Source of the DNA: Pseudothauera lacus
GTDB lineage: Bacteria; Pseudomonadota; Gammaproteobacteria; Burkholderiales; Rhodocyclaceae
Assembly (NCBI RefSeq): GCF_003034845.1
Contig: NZ_PZKC01000006.1
Span: 62,001 to 126,000 of the forward strand
Length of the DNA: 64,000 bases
Reading direction: 5' to 3'
Position 1 is the first letter of the stretch. Every line of letters begins with the position of its first letter. Below, in pieces: positions 43,309-52,107 of this stretch. The notes beneath the pieces are model-generated. The model had not been told where the DNA came from. It did not search any database and was given only the letters and a program-made list of their open reading frames with translations. The translations under genes were made by a program, and so were the position numbers.

Positions 43309-43899
43309 ATGTCTACCACCTGGATCGTCATCGCCATCCTCGTCGTCCTCGTCGGCTACGTCGTGGTCATTTACAACGGCCTGGTCGCACTGCGCAACCG
43401 GGTCAGCAACGCCTTCTCGCAGATCGACGTGCAACTGCAGCGCCGCTACGACCTCATTCCCAACCTGGTGGAAACCGCCAAGGGCTACATGCAGCATGAG
43501 CGCGACACCCTGGAGGCGGTGATCAATGCCCGCAACCAGGCCCAGAGCGCTGCGCGCCGTGCCGAAGGCGACCCCGCCGATGCCGGCGCGATGCGCGCGC
43601 TGATGGGGGCGGAATCGGTGCTCGGCGGTGCGCTGGGGCGCTTCTTCGCCCTTGCCGAGGCCTACCCCGACCTCAAGGCCAACCAGAACATGGCGCAGTT
43701 GCAGGAAGAACTGGCCAGTACCGAGAACCGCATCGCCTTCGCCCGCCAGGCCTACAACGACGCGGTGACCACCTACAACATCAAGCGCGAGCAGTTCCCC
43801 GACGTGCTGGTGGCCAACAATTTCGGCTTCCGCCCTGCCGAACAGTGGCAGATGGACGACACCGCGGCGCGCCAGCCGGTGAAGGTGAGCTTCAACTAA
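43309..43899 (+). CDS. LemA family protein
   Basis: A 196-residue membrane protein with one N-terminal helix (about 5-27, periplasmic N-terminus) and a four-helix cytoplasmic bundle. The conserved segments are RVSNAFSQIDVQLQRRYDLIPNLVETAKGYM, split at 37-67, and FNxxVxxYNxxxxxFP (AYNDAVTTYNIKREQFP). The NFGFRPAEQWQ tail is also typical. Function is unknown. It lies 12 bases from the M48 protease gene, the usual LemA-HtpX pairing. Confidence 0.93.
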   Translation: MSTTWIVIAILVVLVGYVVVIYNGLVALRNRVSNAFSQIDVQLQRRYDLIPNLVETAKGYMQHERDTLEAVINARNQAQSAARRAEGDPADAGAMRALMGAESVLGGALGRFFALAEAYPDLKANQNMAQLQEELASTENRIAFARQAYNDAVTTYNIKREQFPDVLVANNFGFRPAEQWQMDDTAARQPVKVSFN

Positions 43900-43911
43900 G
43901 CCGCCCTCGGG

Positions 43912-45780
43912 ATGGACTTTTTCGCTGCACAGGACCACGCCCGCCGGGCCAGCCGGCAACTGGTGGGCTGGTTTGCCGCCGCGGTGGTGGCGATCATACT
44001 GGTGATCTACCTGCTGCTGGCCTTCGTGCTCGGCAGCGGCGAAGGGCCCTACGGCCCGCAGCCGGTAAGCTGGTGGCAGCCCGAACTGCTGCTCGCCACC
44101 GCGGTGGTGGTGGGCGGCTTCATCCTCCTCGGCTCGCTGTACAAGATCCTCACCCTCGCCAGTGGCGGCGGCGCGGCGGTTGCCGAGGCGCTCGGCGGGC
44201 GCTTGGTACCGCGCGCCACCACCGACGCGCTGGAGCGGCGGCTGGTCAACGTCGTCGACGAGATGGCCATCGCCGCCGGCATCCCCGCGCCACCGGTGTA
44301 CGTCCTCGACGGCGAACAGGGCATCAACGCCTTTGCCGCCGGCACGCGTACCACCGAGGGGGTGGTGGCGGTAACCCGCGGCACGCTCGAACAGCTCTCG
44401 CGCGATGAACTGCAGGGCGTCATCGCCCATGAGTTCAGCCACATCCTCAACGGCGACATGCGCCTCAACCTGCGCCTGATCGGCGTGCTCCACGGCATCC
44501 TGCTGCTCACCCTCATCGGCCGCATCCTCGCGCGCAGCGCGCGCGGCTCCGACAAGGGCGCCGCGCCGATGATCATCATGGGGCTGGTGCTGATCGTCGT
44601 CGGCTATGTCGGCGTGCTGTTCGGCAAGATCATCAAGGCCGCGGTGTCGCGCCAGCGCGAGTTCCTCGCCGATGCTGCGGCGGTGCAGTTCACCCGCAAC
44701 CCTGCGGGCATCGCCGGCGCCCTGCAGCGCATCGCCGGCCACGGCTCGGCGATCGGCCATCCACGCGCCGAAGAGGCCAGCCACATGTTCTTCGGCAGCG
44801 GCATGGCGCTGTCACGGATGTTCGCCACCCATCCGCCGCTCGACGAACGCATCCGCCGCATCGATCCCTCCTTCCGTGGCGCGCCGCGCAGTGCCGCCAG
44901 CACCGGCAGCGCTGCCACCACGCCCGCCGCCGCGGGCTTTGCCGGCAGCGCGGAGCGCGCAGCACAGCCGCTTTCGGCGGCGGCCTTCGCCGCCAGCGTG
45001 GGCACGGTGCGCCCGCAGCACGTCGACTTTGCCCGCCGCCTGCTCGCCGGGCTGCCGCCGGCCTTCGTGGACGAGGTGCATCACCCCGCCGGCGCCCAGG
45101 CAGCGGTGTTCGCCCTCCTGCTGGCCGAAGACGCCACCATCCGCACGCGCCAGCTCGACATCGTGCGCAGCCGCCACGGCGACGGCAGCGCCAGCGCCTG
45201 CGCCGAACTTCGTGACACTCTGCGCGCCGCCGGCAGCAGGGCGCGCCTGCCCATTCTCGACATTGCCATTCCGGCGCTGCGCGAGCCCGCCGAAGAAGCC
45301 CGCCGTCAGGTGCTTGACAGCGTCGATGCGCTGATCCGCGCCGACGGCCGCGTCTCCCTGTTCGAGTATGCCCTGCAGCGCATCCTCCACCATGCCCTGC
45401 TGCCGCCCCGCACCCGGTACCGCGGCAATACCTCGCCGACCCAGTTGCACGCCGACATCACCGTGCTGCTGAGCCTGCTCGCCCGCGCCGGGCACGGCGA
45501 CGCCTCGCTGGCCGAGGAGGCCTTCGCCGCCGCGGCGCGGCAGGCCCCCACCGATGGGCCGTGGACCCTGCTCGAACGCGCCGAGATGCGCCCCGAGCGC
45601 ATCGACCAGGCCCTCGATCATCTTGCCGCCACCACCCCACCCTTTCGCGCCCGCCTGATCGAGGCCTGCGCCACCGCGGTGATGCACGACGGCCAGGTCA
45701 ACGCGAGCGAGTTCGAACTCCTGCGCGTGGTCTGCGAAGCCCTCGACTGCCCGGTGCCGCCACTGACCGAAGGCGCCTGA
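43912..45780 (+). CDS. M48 (HtpX-like) metalloprotease with C-terminal TerB-like region
   Basis: A 622-residue inner-membrane zinc protease, about twice HtpX length. Two N-terminal helices (about 20-40 and 60-80) precede the catalytic HEFSH (H173, E174, H177) and a second helix pair (about 190-235), with the third ligand Glu in QREFLADAAAVQF. After a low-complexity linker (about 320-350) comes a helical domain resembling TerB/DUF533 (about 360-610). It may degrade damaged membrane proteins with LemA as adaptor; this is inference from pairing. Confidence 0.88.
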   Translation: MDFFAAQDHARRASRQLVGWFAAAVVAIILVIYLLLAFVLGSGEGPYGPQPVSWWQPELLLATAVVVGGFILLGSLYKILTLASGGGAAVAEALGGRLVPRATTDALERRLVNVVDEMAIAAGIPAPPVYVLDGEQGINAFAAGTRTTEGVVAVTRGTLEQLSRDELQGVIAHEFSHILNGDMRLNLRLIGVLHGILLLTLIGRILARSARGSDKGAAPMIIMGLVLIVVGYVGVLFGKIIKAAVSRQREFLADAAAVQFTRNPAGIAGALQRIAGHGSAIGHPRAEEASHMFFGSGMALSRMFATHPPLDERIRRIDPSFRGAPRSAASTGSAATTPAAAGFAGSAERAAQPLSAAAFAASVGTVRPQHVDFARRLLAGLPPAFVDEVHHPAGAQAAVFALLLAEDATIRTRQLDIVRSRHGDGSASACAELRDTLRAAGSRARLPILDIAIPALREPAEEARRQVLDSVDALIRADGRVSLFEYALQRILHHALLPPRTRYRGNTSPTQLHADITVLLSLLARAGHGDASLAEEAFAAAARQAPTDGPWTLLERAEMRPERIDQALDHLAATTPPFRARLIEACATAVMHDGQVNASEFELLRVVCEALDCPVPPLTEGA

Positions 45781-45860
45781 CGCGGCGCGCCGCCGGCTTC
45801 GTTTCCCATGTCATAATCCGGCACCCCCCGCCGGCGCCCGACCCTTTTCCGGAGACAGCA

Positions 45861-46505
45861 TTGAGAACCCTGCTCGCCACCTTCCTCTGCCTGCTCACCC
45901 TCGCCTGCAGCAAAGGCGAGGCAGAGCAGGGATCACCGCTCACCGAGAGCAGCGACGGCAGCCGCTACGTCAACGCCTACTTCGGCCTCGAAGTGGTCAA
46001 ACCGGCAGGCTGGTACGCCCAGGACCCCGAGGCCACGATGGCGATGAGCGCCAGAGGGGTGAACATGATGGCCGGTGACAGCAAGGGCATGAAGGCGCTG
46101 CTCGACGAATCCCTGCGCACCACCCTGCCCATCTTCGCCTTCTTCCAGCACGTTCCCGGCGCCGCGGCAAGCAGCAACCCCAGCGTCATCGCGGTGGCGG
46201 AAAACATCGCCATCATGCCGGGCATCAAGTCGGGCTGCGACTATCTCTTCCACGCCCGCCAGATCCTTGCCAGTTCGGCCATGCAGCCGGACATTTCGGC
46301 AGGCTGCCAGATCCAGACCGTCAATGGCGTGCCCTTCGGTTCCTTCGAGGTACGCACCGAACTCGGCGGCCGCACGGTGGTGCAGCGCTATCTCGCCTGC
46401 GTGCAGGGCGAGCACGCGCTCGGGGTGATCCAGACCTACTTCAACGACAGCGACAAGGCCAGGGTCGACGCCGTTGTCGACAGTATCAAGCTCAGTTGCT
46501 CCTGA
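45861..46505 (+). CDS. lipoprotein of unknown function
   Basis: A 214-residue predicted lipoprotein starting at TTG 45861, chosen because ggag lies eight bases upstream and the reading MRTLLATFLCLLTLAC gives a compact type II signal with Cys16. The mature part has the strand pattern YVNAYFGLEVVKPAGWYAQDP, typical of small PsbP/Mog1-like domains (DUF1795-type folds). No specific role can be given. It follows the M48 gene by 80 bases on the same strand. Confidence 0.75.
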   Translation: MRTLLATFLCLLTLACSKGEAEQGSPLTESSDGSRYVNAYFGLEVVKPAGWYAQDPEATMAMSARGVNMMAGDSKGMKALLDESLRTTLPIFAFFQHVPGAAASSNPSVIAVAENIAIMPGIKSGCDYLFHARQILASSAMQPDISAGCQIQTVNGVPFGSFEVRTELGGRTVVQRYLACVQGEHALGVIQTYFNDSDKARVDAVVDSIKLSCS

Positions 46506-46510
46506 CCCCC

Positions 46511-47074
46511 TCAAGCGCCGATATCCATCAGCACCAGCGCACCAAGGACCACGAAGATACAGGCGGCGATGCCATGCACCAGGCGCACCGGCATGCGGTG
46601 GGCGAGGCGGTCGCCGACCAGCACCGCGGGGGCATTGGCGATCATCATGCCCAGCGTGGTGCCGGCCACCACGGCAACGAAGGCCTCGTACTGGGCAGCC
46701 AGCGCCACTGTGGCGATCTGGGTCTTGTCGCCCATCTCGGCAAGGAAGAACGCCACCAGGGTGGCACCGAAGACGCCGAAGCGCAGCGGCTGCACCTCGT
46801 CCTCGTCGAGCTTGTCGGGGACCATGATCCACGCTGCCATGGCGATGAAGGACAACCCCAGCACCCAGCGCAGCACCTCCGGCCCGAGCAGGCCGGTGAT
46901 CCAGGTGCCCACCGCCGCGGCGAAGGCGTGATTGGCCAGGGTGGCGACGAGGATCCCGGCAATGATCGGCCATGGCTTGCGGAAACGCGCCGCCAGCACG
47001 AAGGACAGCAACTGGGTCTTGTCGCCGATTTCGGCGAGGGCGACGATGCCGGTGGAGACGAGGAAGGCTTCCAT
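46511..47074 (-). CDS. GDT1/TMEM165 (UPF0016) family manganese exporter
   Basis: A 187-residue inner-membrane transporter of the GDT1 family with two repeats, each containing the signature E-x-G-D-K-[TS]: AEIGDKTQLLSFVLAAR and AEMGDKTQIATVALAAQ. Characterised bacterial members (MneA) export Mn2+. Six to seven helices cover the whole protein. The leader contains a yybP-ykoY-type riboswitch, the known Mn2+ sensor of this family, which fits manganese-induced expression. Confidence 0.93.
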   Translation of the reverse strand: MEAFLVSTGIVALAEIGDKTQLLSFVLAARFRKPWPIIAGILVATLANHAFAAAVGTWITGLLGPEVLRWVLGLSFIAMAAWIMVPDKLDEDEVQPLRFGVFGATLVAFFLAEMGDKTQIATVALAAQYEAFVAVVAGTTLGMMIANAPAVLVGDRLAHRMPVRLVHGIAACIFVVLGALVLMDIGA

Positions 47075-47139
47075 ATGCGGGGTACCCGGGGCCGGCAGTG
47101 AATGAAACCCATGACCGCGCCACACCCCCGGCCCTTGCA

Positions 47140-47290
47140 GGGTGGCACGGTCAAAGGTCTCGCCAGGCCCTGCGGCGCGCTTCACGCGCGTCCGCTCGCT
47201 GCCTGCACCATGTCCGCGTGGACAAGTCTGTTGATGCAGGCCCCGGTCGCAATGCCGGGCGGCTACTCCCCGATGACGGGGGCGGATTCT
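47140..47290 (-). ncRNA. yybP-ykoY-type manganese riboswitch
   Basis: Read on the minus strand, the leader of the GDT1 gene has the two most conserved parts of the yybP-ykoY aptamer: GGGGAGTAGCC (complement of 47261-47271) near the 5' end and GCGAGACCTTTGACC (complement of about 47149-47163) near the 3' end, separated by the expected hairpins, including GCGGACATGGTGCAGGC. The boundaries are approximate. About 65 bases of expression platform remain before the start codon. Confidence 0.85.
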
Positions 47291-47414
47291 ACGCCAAGCC
47301 TCGGCAAACTGGAAGGCAAAGGCGCCCGCAGGCGTTGCGCCGATGCACAATCCGCCACAGTCTCCGCGCCACCGGCAGGCCTATAATTGGCGGACGCCAT
47401 GGAGGAAGGACGCA

Positions 47415-48257
47415 ATGCGCTTTGAAGGCACACAGGACTACGTTGCCACCGCCGACCTGACCCTCGCCGTGAATGCCGCCATCACCCTGCAGCGCCCGCT
47501 GCTGCTGAAGGGCGAGCCCGGCACCGGCAAGACCATGCTCGCCGAGGAAGTTGCCCGCGCCCTCGGCCTGCCGCTGTTGCAGTGGCACATCAAGTCCACC
47601 ACCAAGGCCCAGCAGGGGCTCTACGAGTACGACGCCGTATCGCGCCTGCGCGATTCGCAACTGGGCGAGGACCGCGTCCGCGACATTGCCAACTACATCG
47701 TCAAGGGCGTGCTGTGGCAGGCCTTCGAGGCCGACACCCCGACGGTGGTGCTGATCGACGAAATCGACAAGGCCGACATCGAGTTTCCCAACGACCTGCT
47801 GCGCGAACTCGACCGCATGGAGTTCCATGTCTACGAGACCCGCCAGACCGTGCGCGCACGCCACCGTCCGCTGGTGTTCATCACCTCCAACAACGAGAAG
47901 GAACTGCCCGACGCCTTCCTGCGCCGCTGCTTCTTCCACTACATCCGTTTCCCCGACCGCGACACCATGCAGGCCATCGTGGACGTGCACTTCCCCGGAC
48001 TGAAGAAGGCCCTGCTCGCCGAGGCGCTGGAGGTGTTCTTTGGCCTGCGCGAGGTACCGGGACTGAAGAAGAAGCCTTCGACCTCGGAGTTGCTCGACTG
48101 GCTGAAGCTGCTGATGGCCGAAGACATTCCGCCCGAGGCGCTGAAGGCCCGCGACAACAAGGAGATCGTGCCGCCACTGGCCGGAGCGCTGCTGAAGAAC
48201 GAACAGGACCTGCACCTCTTCGAGCGCCTGGTGATGATGGCGCGCCACAACCGCTGA
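47415..48257 (+). CDS. MoxR-family AAA+ ATPase
   Basis: A 280-residue AAA+ chaperone-like ATPase. Walker A is LKGEPGTGKTML, Walker B VVLIDEIDKADIEF, and sensor 1 LVFITSNNEKELPDAFLRRC. A C-terminal lid with KPSTSELLDWLKLL completes the MoxR fold. MoxR proteins assemble metal cofactors or complexes with a VWA partner; that partner is encoded at 49664-50842, with an HDOD gene between. Confidence 0.92.
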   Translation: MRFEGTQDYVATADLTLAVNAAITLQRPLLLKGEPGTGKTMLAEEVARALGLPLLQWHIKSTTKAQQGLYEYDAVSRLRDSQLGEDRVRDIANYIVKGVLWQAFEADTPTVVLIDEIDKADIEFPNDLLRELDRMEFHVYETRQTVRARHRPLVFITSNNEKELPDAFLRRCFFHYIRFPDRDTMQAIVDVHFPGLKKALLAEALEVFFGLREVPGLKKKPSTSELLDWLKLLMAEDIPPEALKARDNKEIVPPLAGALLKNEQDLHLFERLVMMARHNR

Positions 48258-48270
48258 GGCGCCCGCCGCC

Positions 48271-49653
48271 ATGCTGAAGACCTTCCTCGACTGGCTGCGC
48301 GGCCTCGGCCGCCCCCCTGCGACAGCGCCCCCGGCAGCGGCGGCGGCCTTCGCGCAGCTCAATCATGATGCCCCGCTGCGCGCCACCGTGAAGGCCGAGG
48401 ACGACCCGCACTCACCACCGGTCACCTACCTGTGCCGGGAGACCATCCTCGGCCGCGACCAGCGCATCGCCGGCTACCAGTTCATGCTCCACGAAGGCAC
48501 GCGCAACCACATCCGCCACAGCAGCCGGCGCATTCAGCACGTCTATGCCGAAGTGCTGGTGCGCAATCTCGCCCATGCCGACATCGGCCGCCTGCTCGGT
48601 CACCGTCTGGCCTTCATCGAGGTGCCCGATTCCTTCCTCGACCACCCCTGTCTGGCCGACCTGCCGGCGGCCCACATGGTGCTGATGCTCACCTCCCTGC
48701 CGGACGTCGGCGCCCTGCCCGCGGCGGCGCTCGCCGAGCGCATCGACAGCCTGCGCGAGGCGGGTTTCCGCATCGCCGTGCCCGACCCCCTGCAGAATGC
48801 CAGCGCCGCCCCCCTGCTGACCCACGCCGACGTGGTCGTCGCCCGCGCACCTGCGCTCGATGCCCTGCACGAACTCGAACTGCGCCGCTTGATGGCGCGC
48901 AGTGCCCCCCATGCGCGCCTGCTGATCCGCGACCTGCCGGCCCTGGAAGACTTCCGTTTTGCCTTTCGCATCGGCGCAGCGCTGTTCCAGGGCCCCTTCA
49001 TCACCAGCCGCGAAGACTGGACCGAACACGACCTCAGCCCCAGCACGCTGCGCATCACCCGTCTGCTCCGCCGCCTGCGCGAGAACGGCGAAACGCATGA
49101 CCTCGCCGCGCTCCTCAAGGAGGACGCCGCCCTTGCGCTGCGCCTGCTGCGCTACGTGAACGCCGCCGCGAATGCCTTCGTCGAGCCGATCAGCTCCATC
49201 GAGCACGCCCTCGTCATCCTCGGCCGCGAACGCCTGCAGCGCTGGCTGATCCTGCTCTCGTGCAGCACCGCGGGGCAGGACGGGCGCGCGGCCTCGGCGC
49301 TGGAGACCGCCCTCATCCGCGCACGGATGATGGAACTGCTTGCCGACGGCGAGACCGTGGCGCAGTGCGAGGCCCTCTTCCTCGTCGGCCTGCTGTCGCT
49401 CGCCGACGTCATCATGCAGACCCCCCTCGACAAGGCCCTCGCCCCGCTCGCGCTCGCCGACGACATCGGCGACGCCCTGCTGCACGCCCGCGGCCCGCTG
49501 TATCCGCTGCTCGCACTGGCCATCGCCTGCGAACGCGGCCACGGCGACGCCGCAGACCTGCGCCGCGCCGCCGCGGCCTGTGGCATCAGCCCGCAGCAGG
49601 CCACCGCCTGCCATCTCGAAGCGATGGCGTGGGCAATGACGGTGCAGGACTGA
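48271..49653 (+). CDS. degenerate EAL plus HDOD signalling protein (YuxH-like)
   Basis: A 460-residue regulator. The N-terminal part (about 50-245) is an EAL-like fold beginning TYLCRETILGRDQRIAGYQ; the EAL metal residues are not retained, so no c-di-GMP hydrolysis is expected. The C-terminal HDOD domain (about 260-450) includes LLRYVNAAANAFVEPISSIEHALVILG at 290-316 and LALAIACERGHGDAADL. It sits between the moxR and VWA genes, 13 and 10 bases from each, suggesting that this regulator acts with the ATPase-VWA pair. Confidence 0.85.
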   Translation: MLKTFLDWLRGLGRPPATAPPAAAAAFAQLNHDAPLRATVKAEDDPHSPPVTYLCRETILGRDQRIAGYQFMLHEGTRNHIRHSSRRIQHVYAEVLVRNLAHADIGRLLGHRLAFIEVPDSFLDHPCLADLPAAHMVLMLTSLPDVGALPAAALAERIDSLREAGFRIAVPDPLQNASAAPLLTHADVVVARAPALDALHELELRRLMARSAPHARLLIRDLPALEDFRFAFRIGAALFQGPFITSREDWTEHDLSPSTLRITRLLRRLRENGETHDLAALLKEDAALALRLLRYVNAAANAFVEPISSIEHALVILGRERLQRWLILLSCSTAGQDGRAASALETALIRARMMELLADGETVAQCEALFLVGLLSLADVIMQTPLDKALAPLALADDIGDALLHARGPLYPLLALAIACERGHGDAADLRRAAAACGISPQQATACHLEAMAWAMTVQD

Positions 49654-49663
49654 GGCGGCGGCT

Positions 49664-50842
49664 ATGCTGGTCGATTTCTTCCTCCACCTCAAGGCCCGCC
49701 GCCTGCCGGTGTCCACGCGCGAATACCTGACCCTGCTCGAGGGCCTGCGCGCACGCGTGTGCGGGCACGACATGGAGGCCTTCTACCATTTCGCGCGCAC
49801 CTGCCTGGTGAAGGACGAAAGCCTCTACGACCGCTTCGACCAGGCCTTCGGCGAGTACTTCAAGGGCGTCAGCGAGATCCCCGGCCTGGAAGCAGCGCTG
49901 CCGGAAGAATGGCTGCGCGCGATGATGAAGAAGCACCTCACGCCGGAGGAGCAGGCGCGCCTCGAGAAGCTCGGCTGGGACAAGCTGATGGCGGAGTTCC
50001 GCAAGCGCCTGGAAGAGCAGAAAGGCCGCCATCAGGGCGGCAGCAAATGGATCGGCACCGGCGGCTCCTCGCCCTTCGGCAACAGCGGCACTCACCCGGA
50101 GGGCATCCGCGTCGGCGGCGACTCCGCCGGTAAGCGCAGCGCGGTGAAGGTGTGGGAGAAGCGCGAGTTCCGCAATCTCGACGACAGCGTCGAGCTCGGC
50201 ACGCGCAACATCAAGGTGGCACTGCGCCGCCTGCGCCGCTTTGCACGCGAAGGCGCAGCCGAGGAACTCGATCTCGACGGCACCATCGCGGCCACCGCAA
50301 GGAACGCCGGCTGGCTCGATCTGCTGATGCGCCCGGAGCGCCACAACGCGGTGAAGGTGCTGCTCTTCCTCGATGTCGGCGGCTCGATGGACGACCACGT
50401 CAAGGTCTGCGAAGAGCTGTTTTCCGCCTGTCGCAGCGAGTTCAAGCACCTCGAGCACTACTACTTCCACAACTGCGTATACGAGAGCGTGTGGCGCGAC
50501 AGCAGCCGCCGGCACCACGAGCGCACGCCGCTGATCGACGTCATCCACCGCTACGGGCCGGACTACAAGCTGATCTTCGTCGGCGACGCCACCATGAGCC
50601 CCTACGAGATCCTCCATCAGCACGGTTCCATCGAGCACATGAACAGCGAGCCCGGCGCGGCCTGGCTGCGCCGGCTGCTCGACGCCTACCCCGCGGCGGC
50701 CTGGCTCAACCCCGAGCCCGAGCGCCTGTGGCCCTATCGCAAGTCCATCGACATCATCCGCCAGCTCGTCGGCGAACGCATGTACCCCCTCACCCTGGCC
50801 GGACTGGAGCGCGCCACCGCCCAGCTCAGCCGCCGTCATTGA
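49664..50842 (+). CDS. VWA domain protein (CoxE-like), MoxR partner
   Basis: A 392-residue cytoplasmic protein with a CoxE-like helical front (about 1-200) and a VWA domain (about 220-390). The MIDAS motif is LLFLDVGGSMDDHVK, with DxGxS rather than DxSxS, the usual form of this subfamily. A Gly/Ser-rich segment (GTGGSSPFGNSGTHP) links the two. It would bind the MoxR ATPase encoded two genes upstream. No substrate is evident from the neighbourhood. Confidence 0.88.
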   Translation: MLVDFFLHLKARRLPVSTREYLTLLEGLRARVCGHDMEAFYHFARTCLVKDESLYDRFDQAFGEYFKGVSEIPGLEAALPEEWLRAMMKKHLTPEEQARLEKLGWDKLMAEFRKRLEEQKGRHQGGSKWIGTGGSSPFGNSGTHPEGIRVGGDSAGKRSAVKVWEKREFRNLDDSVELGTRNIKVALRRLRRFAREGAAEELDLDGTIAATARNAGWLDLLMRPERHNAVKVLLFLDVGGSMDDHVKVCEELFSACRSEFKHLEHYYFHNCVYESVWRDSSRRHHERTPLIDVIHRYGPDYKLIFVGDATMSPYEILHQHGSIEHMNSEPGAAWLRRLLDAYPAAAWLNPEPERLWPYRKSIDIIRQLVGERMYPLTLAGLERATAQLSRRH

Positions 50843-50862
50843 TCCCGATCCGGCAGACCCCC

Positions 50863-52083
50863 ATGCTCAAGCGTATTCCCGTCAAGCATCTCAAGCCCGG
50901 CATGTACATCCACGAGCTGTGCGGCTCGTGGATGGAGCACCCGTTCTGGCGCAGCGCCTTCCTCCTCGACGACCCGGCGGACCTCCACCGCATCGTCGAG
51001 TGCGGCATCCATGAGGTATGGATCGATACCGACAAAGGCGCCGATGTCATCAGTGCCGAAGCGGTGGACAAGGCCGATCGCGACGCCGAGGTCGAGCGCG
51101 AACTGGCGCGCGCCGCCACCGCCCCGGCCCCGCGCCCGGCGTCGATGAAGGAGGAACTGGCGCGCGCGGCGCAGATCTGTTCGCGCTCCAAGGAAGCGGT
51201 GGTATCGATGTTCTCCGAGGTGCGCATGGGGCGCGCCATCGACGCCGAAGCCGCGATGCCGCTGGTCGAGGAAATCTCCCAGTCGGTGGCGCGCAATCCC
51301 GGCGCGCTGATCAGCCTGGCGCGCCTGAAGACCGCCGACGACTACACCTACATGCACTCGGTGGCGGTGTGCGCACTGATGCTCGCCCTCGCCCGTCAGC
51401 TCGGCCTCGACGAAGCGCAGACCAGGCAGGCCGGCCTCGCCGGCCTGCTCCACGACCTCGGCAAGGCGCTGATCCCCAACGAGATCCTCAACAAGCCCGG
51501 CAAGCTCAGCGACGAGGAGTTCGAGATCATCAAGGGCCATCCGGCCGCCGGCCACCAGTTGCTGGTCGAAGGCAGCGGCGCCGACGCGGTGGTGATGGAT
51601 GTCTGCCTGCACCACCACGAAAAGGTCGACGGCAGCGGCTACCCGCACCACCTCAAAGCCGACCAGATCAGTCTGTTCGCCAAGATGGGCGCGGTGTGCG
51701 ACGTCTATGACGCGATCACCTCCAACCGTCCCTACAAGGCCGGCTGGGATCCGGCGGAATCGATCCGGCGGATGGTCGAATGGAGCAAGGGGCACTTCGA
51801 CGAGACCATCTTTCAGGCCTTCGTGCGCAGCGTCGGCATCTACCCGGTGGGTTCGCTGGTGCGTCTGGAGTCCGGGCGTCTCGGGGTGGTCATGGAACAG
51901 GGCAGCAAGTCGCTGCTGCAGCCGCGCGTGCGGGTGTTCTATTCCACCCGCGCCGACGCCCACATCGTTCCGGAAATCGTGGACCTCGCCCGCCCCGGCT
52001 GCGCCGACCGCATCAAGGGCACGGAAGACCCCTCACGCTGGCACTTCCGCGACCTCGAACGCTTCTGGCAGGTCCAGACCTGA
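50863..52083 (+). CDS. HD-GYP domain cyclic-di-GMP phosphodiesterase
   Basis: A 406-residue protein. An N-terminal DUF3391-type domain (about 1-120, LKPGMYIHELCGSWMEHPFW) precedes the HD-GYP domain (about 155-330). Metal and catalytic residues are visible in YMHSVAVCALM, LLHDLGKALIP and the HHHEKVDGSGYP loop, so hydrolysis of c-di-GMP is expected. A short C-terminal domain follows. It is on the same strand as the moxR block, 20 bases after the VWA gene. Confidence 0.93.
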   Translation: MLKRIPVKHLKPGMYIHELCGSWMEHPFWRSAFLLDDPADLHRIVECGIHEVWIDTDKGADVISAEAVDKADRDAEVERELARAATAPAPRPASMKEELARAAQICSRSKEAVVSMFSEVRMGRAIDAEAAMPLVEEISQSVARNPGALISLARLKTADDYTYMHSVAVCALMLALARQLGLDEAQTRQAGLAGLLHDLGKALIPNEILNKPGKLSDEEFEIIKGHPAAGHQLLVEGSGADAVVMDVCLHHHEKVDGSGYPHHLKADQISLFAKMGAVCDVYDAITSNRPYKAGWDPAESIRRMVEWSKGHFDETIFQAFVRSVGIYPVGSLVRLESGRLGVVMEQGSKSLLQPRVRVFYSTRADAHIVPEIVDLARPGCADRIKGTEDPSRWHFRDLERFWQVQT

Positions 52084-52107
52084 AAGGCCGCGCCTGCGGC
52101 GTGCTGC

